A DNA stretch of 64,000 nt from Psychrobacter submarinus (GTDB lineage Bacteria > Pseudomonadota > Gammaproteobacteria > Pseudomonadales > Moraxellaceae): NCBI RefSeq assembly GCF_904846685.1, contig NZ_CAJHBQ010000001.1, positions 1,364,001-1,428,000 of the forward strand. The letters are read 5' to 3'. Shown piece after piece: positions 1 to 8,455 of the stretch. Positions within the stretch are counted from its first letter, which is position 1. Every line of letters begins with the position of its first letter. A program made the translations under genes and the position numbers. The notes beneath the pieces are model-generated. The model worked only from the letters and a program-made list of their open reading frames with translations. It did no database searches and was not told where the DNA came from.

Positions 1-69
1 CAGCAGTTCGGTCCCCGTCTAGAGTCACAAGTCTATAAAGATATAGCGCGGCGGGTGCTCACTGCTTAA
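1..69 (+). CDS. C-terminal end of an upstream gene (partial)
   Basis: Frame 1 is open from the first base to a TAA at 67-69 and reads QQFGPRLESQVYKDIARRVLTA, 22 residues. The gene begins outside the window. The tail is hydrophilic and arginine-rich and matches no family I can name. A strong terminator hairpin follows 65 bases later, which fits the end of a real transcription unit. Confidence 0.45.
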   Translation, partial: QQFGPRLESQVYKDIARRVLTA

Positions 70-133
70 ATAGCTTTGATTACTTTTTGCTTTAAGTGCT
101 ATTAACCTTAAGTATTATTACCTATAAGTATTA

Positions 134-168
134 AAAAAATCCCATCTCTATTGCGAGATGGGATTTTT
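134..168. terminator. Bidirectional rho-independent terminator
   Basis: The arms aaaaaatcccatctc and gagatgggattttt surround a short loop, with A-tracts on the left and T-tracts on the right. It can therefore end the plus-strand gene finishing at 69 and the minus-strand metY finishing at 223. Confidence 0.85.
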
Positions 169-222
169 ATTTTAGCGAATCATTTTATCTAACCAAAGAT
201 ATAAAGAGAGCTATATAAAGCG

Positions 223-1530
223 CTAAGCTTTAGCCAAAGCTTGCTCAAGATCCGCTTTGATATCTTCGATATGCTCAATACCAATCGACAAGCGCACCAT
301 ATCTTCAGTGACGCCCGCTTGCTCTAGCTCTTGACCGTTGAGCTGACGATGCGTGGTCGTCGCAGGATGGCTTGCCAGCGACTTGGCATCGCCGATATTG
401 ACCAAACGCGTAATCAGCTGCAGCGCATCGATAAAGCGCGCGCCAGCTTCACGGCCACCCTTTACACCAAAAGTCAAAATAGCTGACGGCGTGCCTTTCA
501 TATATTTTTGTGCGAGCTTATGATCAGGATGATCGGCAAGGCCTGCATATTTAATCCAAGCGACTTTGTCATGACCCTTTAGGTACTCAGCGACCGCTTG
601 CGCATTCTCGACATGGCGCTCCATACGTAGGCTTAAAGTCTCAATGCCTTGCAGGATTCCAAAGGCGTTGAGCGGACTAAGCGCGGCACCGGTATTACGC
701 AGCGGTGCCACCCGAGCGCGAGCAATAAAGGCCGCCGCGCCCACGTCTTTGACAAAATTCACGCCATGGTAGCTGGCATCTGGCTCATTTAATAGTGGAA
801 AACGCTTAGGATGATCGCCCCAGTTAAACTGTCCACTATCGACAATAGCACCACCAATAGAGGTGCCTGTACCGCTCATGTATTTGGTGAGTGAATGAAT
901 GACGATATCCGCGCCGTATTCGAATGGACGGCAAATAGCAGGGGTAGCCACTGTGTTGTCAATGACTACTGGCACGCCATATTCGTGTGCGATGTCACTT
1001 ACCGCTTGGATATCGATAATATTGCCCAGTGGATTACCGATACTCTCAGCAAATACCATCTTGGTTTTGTCATCGATCAGATCGCGAATGGCCTCAGGAT
1101 TTTTATGATCAAAGAAGCGTACTTCGATGCCTTGACGCGGCAGCGTATGGGCAAAGAAATTATAAGTACCGCCATACAAGGTTGATACCGCAACGATATT
1201 ATCGCCCATCTCACAGATGGTCTGCACGGCATAAGTAATCGCCGCCATCCCAGAGGCAACCGCTAGAGCGCCGATACCGCCCTCGAGCGCGGCAACTCGT
1301 TCCTCTAATACCGCATTGGTCGGGTTCATGATACGAGTATAAATGTTGCCCGCCACTTTTAGATCAAACAGATCAGCGCCGTGCTGAGTATCATCAAAAG
1401 CATAGGAGCTTGTGTGATAAATCGGTACGGCAACCGCCTTAGTGGTCTGCTCAACGCTGTAGCCGGCATGAATCGCTAGTGTCTCTAGACGCTGATTATG
1501 ACTACCGTTTTCTGCATTTTCCTCGCTCAT
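223..1530 (-). CDS. metY: O-acetylhomoserine sulfhydrylase / aminocarboxypropyltransferase
   Basis: A PLP-dependent Cys/Met-metabolism enzyme of 435 residues, the usual length for the O-acetylhomoserine branch. It would make homocysteine from O-acetylhomoserine and sulfide in cytoplasmic methionine synthesis. Residues seen: the substrate/phosphate stretch YTRIMNPT near 64-71, the ALEGG and SGMAA segments, and the Schiff-base lysine in SLTKYMSG (Lys216). Genes of this family are also labelled as cystathionine gamma-synthase-like; the length and the FNWGDHPKRFPLLNEPD insert favour O-acetylhomoserine as substrate. It is a single-gene unit between terminators. The ATG at 1530 is followed by a short polar leader typical of the family. 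Confidence 0.93.
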   Translation of the reverse strand: MSEENAENGSHNQRLETLAIHAGYSVEQTTKAVAVPIYHTSSYAFDDTQHGADLFDLKVAGNIYTRIMNPTNAVLEERVAALEGGIGALAVASGMAAITYAVQTICEMGDNIVAVSTLYGGTYNFFAHTLPRQGIEVRFFDHKNPEAIRDLIDDKTKMVFAESIGNPLGNIIDIQAVSDIAHEYGVPVVIDNTVATPAICRPFEYGADIVIHSLTKYMSGTGTSIGGAIVDSGQFNWGDHPKRFPLLNEPDASYHGVNFVKDVGAAAFIARARVAPLRNTGAALSPLNAFGILQGIETLSLRMERHVENAQAVAEYLKGHDKVAWIKYAGLADHPDHKLAQKYMKGTPSAILTFGVKGGREAGARFIDALQLITRLVNIGDAKSLASHPATTTHRQLNGQELEQAGVTEDMVRLSIGIEHIEDIKADLEQALAKA

Positions 1531-1644
1531 AACGTGCTCCTTATTTATTGTGCTCTGTGAGTTAATTGTGCTTCGTCCGTCCGTTAAAACCTCTAAAAAA
1601 CCTCCGGATTAAGAGCCTATTTAGTGATATCCAAAGGTTAGGCA

Positions 1645-1676
1645 TAAAAAAAGCTGAGTTAATCATAACCCAGCTT
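1645..1676 (-). terminator. Terminator of nfuA
   Basis: Read on the minus strand, the arms aagctgggtta and taactcagctt (one G-U pair) close a TGAT loop and are followed by a run of seven T. It lies about 90 bases past the nfuA stop codon. Confidence 0.75.
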
Positions 1677-1764
1677 CCTTATGAAAAGAATAGCGATTTT
1701 TTTATTACTTGATGAATATATTTCATAAGCAATCACTTAATCTTATCTCATCATTTCTAAGACC

Positions 1765-2466
1765 TTATTTATAATATGCGTTTTCGGTACGAGTATGATC
1801 GGTCTCATCCACTACCTGTGTCAGCTCTGGAATCTGCTGCTTGAGCTGTACTTCAACGCCCTGACGAAGCGTCATATCGACTGCTGAGCAGCCCTGACAA
1901 CCACCGCCAAACTTGAGTACTGCAGTCAAGCCAACGCCCTCTTCCTCAATCAGCTCTATAAGATCAACCATACCACCATGCGCGGCAAGACTTGGGTTAA
2001 TCTCTGATTGCAGCACATAGTTGATACGCTCTTCAATACTAGCATCCGCGCCTACTTTTGGCACTTTCGAGTTCGGCGCACGGAAAGTCAGCTGCCCACC
2101 AAAGCGATCCTTATTGTAGTCAATCACCGCATCTTCTAAGTAAGGCACTGAGGCGGCATCGATAAAGGCTGCAAAATTACCATAGCTGAGCTTTAGATCG
2201 GCGCTATCTTCTTCGCCGGGCTGGTTGTAAGCCATACAGCACTCAGCACGCGGCGTGCCTGGATGCTCCACGAAGATACGCACACCGATACCGTCGGTAT
2301 CTTGCTTAGATAATAACTCAGCTAGATACCCTTGCGCCGACTCGGTAATAGTAATATTACTTTTAGCTTCAGCTTGCTCGGTATCAAGTGCAGACTCAAA
2401 CTCTGCTTCATTGCTGTTTACCTCATTACTGGTAGGGGCACTTGCGGTTGGGTTTTGATTACTCAT
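1765..2466 (-). CDS. nfuA: Fe-S biogenesis protein NfuA
   Basis: A 233-residue Fe-S carrier that would receive a 4Fe-4S cluster and deliver it to apo-proteins. After a roughly 35-residue acidic, low-complexity leader comes a degenerate A-type (HesB/IscA-like) domain at about 37-135. The NifU C-terminal domain follows at about 143-225 with the CxxC pair Cys190 and Cys193 in [12 protein letters not shown], which ligands the cluster. The leader is longer than in E. coli NfuA (191 residues), and a later start is possible, but the ATG at 2466 is in frame and nothing nearer is clearly better. It is monocistronic with its own terminator. Confidence 0.93.
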   Translation of the reverse strand: MSNQNPTASAPTSNEVNSNEAEFESALDTEQAEAKSNITITESAQGYLAELLSKQDTDGIGVRIFVEHPGTPRAECCMAYNQPGEEDSADLKLSYGNFAAFIDAASVPYLEDAVIDYNKDRFGGQLTFRAPNSKVPKVGADASIEERINYVLQSEINPSLAAHGGMVDLIELIEEEGVGLTAVLKFGGGCQGCSAVDMTLRQGVEVQLKQQIPELTQVVDETDHTRTENAYYK

Positions 2467-2895
2467 AGTATTTCCTGTACGTTAAGACACCGATGCCTGA
2501 TTGGGCACCTTAATGTCGTCAGTTTGCATACTTATCATTGAAACGGTTTTAATTGTAAAAATATTAAACGATTAGGGTCAAAATTAACTTATCGCAAAAA
2601 TATCAGGGTTTATTATGATTTTAATCCGTAGCATTTTTGCGAACTATTTTTTTACTGAATAAAGCCTTTAAACGCTATTATAACTTAAATAGACGTCAAT
2701 TCCGACCTTGCTACTGTGATTTGGACTTGATTTGATCGTCATCGTTACTTTCTCTATATTAAGGCGCTAATGTAGATTATCAAGCGACTAACGTTATAAG
2801 ATATGATGACTCGTTATTTAAGCGGCTTATTATCTGTATTAAGCTAATAACCACTGAGTGTATGCCTTCTCCCTCTCTTTACAAGCCAGTAATTT
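2467..2895. other. Intergenic region between divergent nfuA and a hydrolase gene
   Basis: This 429-base, AT-rich stretch must hold the divergent promoters of nfuA and the gene at 2896. I see no ORF, convincing operator or RNA gene in it. Confidence 0.5.
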
Positions 2896-3822
2896 ATGAT
2901 CTATGAAGACTTAACCTTAGTCACCAGCAAAGATGGCGAACAGATCGCCGTTTGGGAGGTTGTTGATGAAACTACCCATAAACAAAAGTCCGCAGCAATA
3001 ACGAGACAAAATATTTTTTTGACTCATGGCACCTTCTCTGACAAAAAAGTCTGTCTAAGTATCGCAAGCTATCTCGCAGGTCTTGGACATACTTGCTACA
3101 TTATGGAGTGGCGCGGTCATGGTCATAGCAGCAAACCCAAAGATAAATTTAACTTCGAAACTGTAGCCACTTATGATTATGAGGCGGCTTTTCGCTATTT
3201 ATTCGATGAGCGCAAACTCACTAACCTGCACTGTGTCACCCATAGTGGCGGCGGTGTGGGACTGGCCATGTTTTTAGTACAAAATTCCAGCTACATCACA
3301 CGGATTAATAGTATCAGCACCTTTGCTTGTCAAGCCTTTGGCGCTGTCCTAAACCCTAGCAGTTATACCAAAATCCTTGCAGCAAAAGCCTTCACTAAAG
3401 TGCTTGGCTATATCCCTGCCAAAAAGCTCGGTCTCGGTCCTTTTAACGAAAGCTACTATACGATGACCCAGTGGTATGACTGGAACCTACAAAAAAATTT
3501 TAAAAGTAGCTTTATAAAAAATAAAGACATCGATAAACAGCTTAAGCCTGCAAATGAGCGTTTTGATTATCGCCAAGGCATGGCAAACATTACGACGCCT
3601 ATCTATGCGATCAGCGGTAAAGGCGATCGGTTTATCTCCCCAACTCAGGGCTGTCAGCTGTTTTTTGATAAATTTGCCAATACTGATAATGTCTTTATAG
3701 AGTACGCCAAATCTAGCGGGCATTTAGAGGACTACGATCATACGCGGATACTGATGAGCCGTAACGCTGCAGCGGAGATCTGGCCAACAGTAGCGTCTTG
3801 GATCGAAAAATATAGCCACTAA
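2896..3822 (+). CDS. Alpha/beta-hydrolase family protein
   Basis: A 308-residue cytoplasmic protein with no signal peptide and the alpha/beta-hydrolase fold. An HGTFSD segment at 44-49 supplies the oxyanion-hole strand turn. WRGHGHS follows near 72-78, and the nucleophile elbow is VTHSGGG with Ser117. A late aspartate lies in SGKGDRF and a candidate catalytic histidine in SSGHLED. This resembles lipase/esterase or acyl-transferring hydrolases of the serine type. The substrate cannot be read from sequence. The start sits near the end of a 429-base intergenic gap, and the gene appears monocistronic. Confidence 0.8.
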   Translation: MIYEDLTLVTSKDGEQIAVWEVVDETTHKQKSAAITRQNIFLTHGTFSDKKVCLSIASYLAGLGHTCYIMEWRGHGHSSKPKDKFNFETVATYDYEAAFRYLFDERKLTNLHCVTHSGGGVGLAMFLVQNSSYITRINSISTFACQAFGAVLNPSSYTKILAAKAFTKVLGYIPAKKLGLGPFNESYYTMTQWYDWNLQKNFKSSFIKNKDIDKQLKPANERFDYRQGMANITTPIYAISGKGDRFISPTQGCQLFFDKFANTDNVFIEYAKSSGHLEDYDHTRILMSRNAAAEIWPTVASWIEKYSH

Positions 3823-3956
3823 TTTCCATTGTTTATGACGGTCAGTGGCACAAAACATCTTTACACTTGTCAGCCGCTAAGCGCTTGTGTCAGTATTAGC
3901 GTCATTGAGCATTTTTTGAGTAATAACTAATAAGCTTGTCGTAGGGAAAAAGGTTT

Positions 3957-5003
3957 ATGAACGTATCCGCAGCAGCCAATACTAACCATAATAAGCACTA
4001 TAAATATCTAGTTTTTATCGGACGCTTCCAGCCTTTTCATTGCGGACATAAAGCGGTCATTGATGAAGCGCTACAGCGGGCAGATAATGTCATTATGCTA
4101 ATAGGTTCTGCTAATTTGCCACGCAGTCTACGTAATCCGTTTTCGGTAGATGAGCGTACCGCGATGATTAAGGGCGCGTATAGCGATGAAGATGCGGCGC
4201 GTATTCACTGCGTGGCGCTCGATGATGCGCTTTACAATGACACGCGCTGGCTCAAATATGTACAGGCAGGCGTCAAATCGGTAACGGGCGACTTGCAAGC
4301 AGATATCGGCCTTATTGGTCACTCAAAAGACAGCTCTTCTTATTACTTATCCTTATTCCCTAACTGGGCGTCAGTCTCAGTGCCTAATTATCAAAACCTA
4401 TCAGCGACGCCTATTCGTGATAGCTATCTGATGGGTGCGATGCCAACTCCTGAGCGTACTCCTGAGTCCACACGTGATGTGCTAAAAGAATTCAATAAAA
4501 CGGCTGAGTATCAGCGCTTGCATGAAGAGGCTGGGTTCATTGATAAATATAAAAAACAATGGGAATCTGCCCCCTACCCGCCGACATTTATGACCGCTGA
4601 TGCACTGGTGGTGCAATCAGGGCATATCTTACTCGTTGAGCGCCGTAGTATGCCAGGGCGCGGACTTTGGGCACTGCCGGGCGGGTTTCTCAATCCGAAA
4701 GAAACCTTATTTGATGCTTGTATTCGCGAGCTGCGCGAGGAGACGCGCCTTAAAGTCCCAGAGCCAGTACTGCGCGGCTCATTTCATAGTCAGCATACCT
4801 TCGATGATCCGTACCGCTCTGCCCGTGGTCGTACCTTGACCCAAGCCTTTTATTTACAATTAAAAAACGATGCCAAAGGTCTGCCAAAAGTGAAAGGCGG
4901 AGATGATGCGGCTCATGCTTTTTGGCTACCACTAGCTGAGCTTGATGCCAAAATGATGTTTGAAGATCATTATGCGATCATTACTAAGATGGTCGGGCTT
5001 TAG
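3957..5003 (+). CDS. nadM: Bifunctional NMN adenylyltransferase / Nudix hydrolase
   Basis: A fusion of 348 residues. The N-terminal NadM-type nucleotidyltransferase carries GRFQPFHCGH at 22-31 with the HxGH signature (His28, His31) and the downstream SATPIRDS loop near 149-156. It would convert NMN and ATP to NAD. The C-terminal Nudix domain from about 213 has the box at 242-264 (GGFLNPKE to REETRL), consistent with ADP-ribose pyrophosphatase activity. Its neighbour nadV makes NMN, so the pair forms a complete nicotinamide-to-NAD salvage route. The domain order matches known NadM-Nudix enzymes; the exact Nudix substrate is inferred. Confidence 0.93.
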   Translation: MNVSAAANTNHNKHYKYLVFIGRFQPFHCGHKAVIDEALQRADNVIMLIGSANLPRSLRNPFSVDERTAMIKGAYSDEDAARIHCVALDDALYNDTRWLKYVQAGVKSVTGDLQADIGLIGHSKDSSSYYLSLFPNWASVSVPNYQNLSATPIRDSYLMGAMPTPERTPESTRDVLKEFNKTAEYQRLHEEAGFIDKYKKQWESAPYPPTFMTADALVVQSGHILLVERRSMPGRGLWALPGGFLNPKETLFDACIRELREETRLKVPEPVLRGSFHSQHTFDDPYRSARGRTLTQAFYLQLKNDAKGLPKVKGGDDAAHAFWLPLAELDAKMMFEDHYAIITKMVGL

Positions 5004-5123
5004 TGAATCATTCAGGCGTCTTCATAAAAAATTTTCAATGCCTAAGCCGATAGACGGCAAAGGCTTATTCCGTCGTAACTTGTTTACAAAGCAAACAGCG
5101 ACATCAAAAAGCAGAGGAGTTCT

Positions 5124-6533
5124 GTGATGTATACTGATAATTTCAACAATTTAATTTTAAATTCTGATAGTTACAAAACCTCGCACTGGGTGCAATATCC
5201 GCCCGGGAGCGAGTATATGTCAAGCTATGTCGAGGCGCGCAAGGGCGACTACGATGTGGTCTTTTTTGGTCTACAAGCCTTTATTAAGGAGTATCTAAGT
5301 CGCCCAATCACTCAGCAAGATATCGATGAAGCTGAGCTGGTGATAACAGCGCACGGCTTGACCTTTAATCGTACAGGCTGGGAGCGCTTGCTAGAAAAAC
5401 ATGGCGGCTATCTGCCACTACGTATCGAAGCGGTACCTGAAGGCAGTATCGTCCCTGTCTCTAATGTCGTCTGTCAGATCGTCAATACCGATCCTGAGTT
5501 TTATTGGATGCCAAGCTATATCGAAACTGCGCTGCTACGCGCGATTTGGTATCCCTCGACGGTGGCGAGCGTTTCTTACTACTGTAGGACTATTATCCAT
5601 AAGGCGCTTGAGAAGTCTGCCGATACTACGGACTCACTACCCTTTCGCTTACATGATTTTGGCGCTCGCGGGGCGTCGAGTTTTGAGTCGGTAGCGCTGG
5701 GTAGTTTGGCGAACTTAGTGAACTTTTCAGGTACTGACTCGATGACCGCGTTAGTGGCTGCTAGTCGCTGGTATGGTATGGATAAACAGATGGCCGCTTT
5801 CTCCATTCCTGCTGCTGAGCACAGTACCATGACTGCTTGGGGCCGCGATGGCGAGACCGCTGCTTTTGCCAATATGATTGAACAATTCGGCGGTCCAGAC
5901 AAAGCCTTTTCGGTGGTCTCTGACAGTTACGACTTATGGAACGCTATCGACAACATCTGGGGCGATGAGCTAAAAGAAGCGGTTGAAAACATGGGTGGTA
6001 CTTTAGTCATTCGTCCTGATAGCGGTGAGCCGACTAAGGTTGTCCGTGAAGCGTTAGAGCGCTTAGCGGTAAAATTTGGCACCACTATCAATAGCAAAGG
6101 CTATAAAGTGTTGCCAGATTACGTTCGCATTATTCAAGGCGATGGTATCAACGCGCAAAGCTTAGGCAAAATCATCAATGCGGTGATGGATGCTGGTTTT
6201 AGCGCGGAGAATATTACCTTTGGTATGGGTGGCGGTCTGCTACAACAAGTCAACCGCGACACGATGAGCTGGGCGATGAAAGCCAGCGCTATCTGTATCG
6301 ATGGCAAATGGATAGATATCTACAAAGACCCTGTCACCAGTCACTCAAAGCGCTCAAAAAAAGGCCGACTGGCCTTGATAAAAGATAGCAGCGGTCAGCT
6401 AAAAACCATTACAGTAGATGAGCTTGATCACCTTGATAATAGCGCTCAAAGCTTACTACGCGATGTCTATGTCGATGGCAAACTACTTATCGATGATACT
6501 TTAACTACGATTCGGGAGCGTACAGGATGGTAG
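5124..6533 (+). CDS. nadV: Nicotinamide phosphoribosyltransferase
   Basis: A 469-residue enzyme condensing nicotinamide with PRPP to NMN, the bacterial counterpart of NAMPT. Family features seen are the N-terminal SDSYKTSHWVQYPPG, the RLHDFGARGASS stretch at about 175-186, AAEHSTMTAWG with His233 (the position of the phosphorylated histidine in NAMPT), RPDSGEP and QGDGIN. It lies 120 bases after nadM in the same direction, and its last codons overlap the next gene by 7 bases, so all three are probably co-transcribed. AGAGGAG just before the ATG is a good ribosome binding site. Confidence 0.95.
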   Translation: MMYTDNFNNLILNSDSYKTSHWVQYPPGSEYMSSYVEARKGDYDVVFFGLQAFIKEYLSRPITQQDIDEAELVITAHGLTFNRTGWERLLEKHGGYLPLRIEAVPEGSIVPVSNVVCQIVNTDPEFYWMPSYIETALLRAIWYPSTVASVSYYCRTIIHKALEKSADTTDSLPFRLHDFGARGASSFESVALGSLANLVNFSGTDSMTALVAASRWYGMDKQMAAFSIPAAEHSTMTAWGRDGETAAFANMIEQFGGPDKAFSVVSDSYDLWNAIDNIWGDELKEAVENMGGTLVIRPDSGEPTKVVREALERLAVKFGTTINSKGYKVLPDYVRIIQGDGINAQSLGKIINAVMDAGFSAENITFGMGGGLLQQVNRDTMSWAMKASAICIDGKWIDIYKDPVTSHSKRSKKGRLALIKDSSGQLKTITVDELDHLDNSAQSLLRDVYVDGKLLIDDTLTTIRERTGW

Positions 6534-7384
6534 CGACGACTACAATAGCTGGCGCGGCAAAAGAGATGCTGCTAGCGCCGATCTATCTATATCAAGGCTA
6601 CAAGGTCAAACGTGACACGGTGCGCTTGCCTGAGCCTGAGGGCGAACGTCATGGACGAGTTAAGCTTACTGACGCCATCCAGCAAATAACAAACGACAAT
6701 GACCATACCTTAAGCGTTATGGTGGTCGGTGATTCGGCGGCAGCTGGAGTGGGCAGCCAAACCCAACAAGATGCGCTAGCAGGTCAACTGATACCTGCTC
6801 TACAGCAACAAGCGTTGGGTAATCAAGGCTTTGGCCAGCAGTTTGCTACACTGAGCTGGTCAGTACAGGCGACAACGGGACACACGAGCTTTGATATTTT
6901 GCGCCGCTTATATGTCCTCCCTAAACCCAGTCAGCCACTTGATGTCATGGTCATCAGTGTTGGAGTTAATGATACGACATCCAAGGTCGCAGCGGCTGAG
7001 TGGCAGCAGCGGCTCGAAGCTATTATTGCTATTGCTCAGCGTAAATTTGCCGTGCGGCAGCTGATCTTTGCCAGATTGCCGCAAATGGAGAAAATGCCAG
7101 CATTGCCTGCGCCTTTGAGTCATTTTGTAGCGAGTAAAGCAGCAAAGCTCGATGACATATTGCAGCAAGTCTGTCATGCTCACGATGGCGTGACGTACAT
7201 GGCAACCGATTTTGCGCGGATGATAGATGAGCATGCAAATGGTGCGCCTATTGATATCTCAGTCATGTTTGCTGATGATGGTTTTCATCCGAGCAGCCTA
7301 ATGTATGGGTATTGGGCGCAGCAGTTAGCCGAGCTTATAGCGGAACTGTTTGACCCCTCGGCTACCCGTTCTAGCACCGCATAA
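6527..7384 (+). CDS. SGNH/GDSL-family hydrolase
   Basis: A 285-residue protein with the SGNH-hydrolase blocks: GDSAAAG with nucleophile Ser70, a central glycine region, VGVNDTTS providing the oxyanion asparagine, and DGFHPSSLMY near the C-terminus providing the Asp/His pair. Such proteins hydrolyse esters or thioesters. The N-terminal stretch AKEMLLAPIYLYQGYKVKR is moderately hydrophobic and may anchor the protein to the membrane, but I see no cleavable signal. It overlaps the nadV stop by 7 bases, so translational coupling is likely. A link to NAD salvage is not evident from its domain. Confidence 0.85.
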   Translation: MVATTTIAGAAKEMLLAPIYLYQGYKVKRDTVRLPEPEGERHGRVKLTDAIQQITNDNDHTLSVMVVGDSAAAGVGSQTQQDALAGQLIPALQQQALGNQGFGQQFATLSWSVQATTGHTSFDILRRLYVLPKPSQPLDVMVISVGVNDTTSKVAAAEWQQRLEAIIAIAQRKFAVRQLIFARLPQMEKMPALPAPLSHFVASKAAKLDDILQQVCHAHDGVTYMATDFARMIDEHANGAPIDISVMFADDGFHPSSLMYGYWAQQLAELIAELFDPSATRSSTA

Positions 7385-7410
7385 CAGATAAAAACTATTA
7401 TTTTTGCATA

Positions 7411-7440
7411 AAAAAACCGCTGACTGTTCAGCGGTTTTTT
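7411..7440. terminator. Bidirectional terminator between SGNH hydrolase and rpmE2
   Basis: The perfect arms aaaaaaccgctga and tcagcggtttttt surround a CTGT loop. It serves the plus-strand operon ending at 7384 and the minus-strand L31 gene ending at 7490. Confidence 0.9.
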
Positions 7441-7489
7441 TGAATGGTGCTTGAACTCAAGCTTTAGCTTTTCGTTCAGTAAAAGCCAA

Positions 7490-7762
7490 TTATTCAGCTT
7501 TTGCTTTTTTGCTACGACCACCAAACGCGCCAAAGCGTTTGTTGAAGCTTGCCACACGGCCTTCGGTAGAGCTCTTACGCTGCTCGCCGGTGTAGAATGG
7601 ATGTGAGGCACTTGAGATATCTAACGGATAGTAAGGATACTCTTTGCCTTCATACTCGCGTGTCGCTTTAGTTTTTGCTGTTGAACGAGTTAAAAAATAC
7701 ACGTCAGCGTTAGTATCGTGGAATAGAACTTCTTGGTAATCTGGGTGAATATCTTTACGCAT
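7490..7762 (-). CDS. rpmE2: 50S ribosomal protein L31 type B
   Basis: A 90-residue type B L31 starting [17 protein letters not shown] and containing the family stretches HPFYTG and [11 protein letters not shown]. There is no cysteine at all, so it lacks the zinc ligands of the C+ paralogue; in many bacteria this form replaces the zinc-binding L31 under zinc limitation. I chose the ATG at 7762 because AAGAGAG lies 7 bases upstream and L31 homology begins exactly there. The frame stays open 33 codons further upstream, but that part has no family similarity. Zur control is plausible, but I cannot see a convincing operator. Confidence 0.95.
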   Translation of the reverse strand: MRKDIHPDYQEVLFHDTNADVYFLTRSTAKTKATREYEGKEYPYYPLDISSASHPFYTGEQRKSSTEGRVASFNKRFGAFGGRSKKAKAE

Positions 7763-8455
7763 AATAAACTCTCTTAAGTCCGATGTATGCCTGCTTATTG
7801 AAGCTTTAAGCATACGTAACTGAGGCACTAAGCACATCTGTAAGTCTAGCCATTGCATCACTGGCTTATTCCAGCATCCAACACCACACTTTTGCTCTCT
7901 TAGCCTTTCCCCAGCGGGAAAATTGAACCGCGATTTTAACGGTTTTTGGATTTTGATGCAAGTGGTGTCTCGTGAGCTGTGCTTAACGTCTATGTCAACT
8001 CATCATTAAAGGCATAAGTATTAGCGATATAATTAAACGCTTAAGGCTCGTGATAATACTTATTCTCATCAGTGTATTTCATCTACCTTTTTCTTACCTA
8101 TTTTTAGTTTTTACTGACAAAACTAATGCATATACTTACGTATTTACTCTGATACTTTCTTTAGTTTTTTATAAAATATAATCCTACATGATAAGTGCAG
8201 CTACATAATTTTTGTTATTACCTTTAAGTAATTAATGACGTATAGAGTTGTTGTTTTCCATTGAACTTAGCCTGTTGCGCACGCATATCTTTTATATATG
8301 ACTATTTTGAACCCATAGCTTTAAACCCATAGTGTCTATGAGCTTAAAACACTGAGTACTCACAAGTAATGAGCTACCGTTATTTCTCCAACTCTAGTCA
8401 GCAAATATCAATACTCCGTAGCCGTTGACGACGCTAAAATAATAAGAGCAGAATA
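7763..8455. other. Long intergenic region between rpmE2 and an FAD oxidoreductase
   Basis: An AT-rich divergent promoter region of about 690 bases. It contains a TATAAT at 8177-8182 without a good -35 and a short repeat aacccatag at 8310 and 8324. I find no credible ORF or structured RNA. AATAAGAGCAGAATAATG at the right end contains the start of the next gene. Confidence 0.4.

Noticed and set aside
8177-8182. TATAAT upstream of the FAD oxidoreductase
   Set aside because: No matching -35 at 16-18 bases and 270 bases from the gene. In AT-rich DNA this is weak evidence for a promoter.
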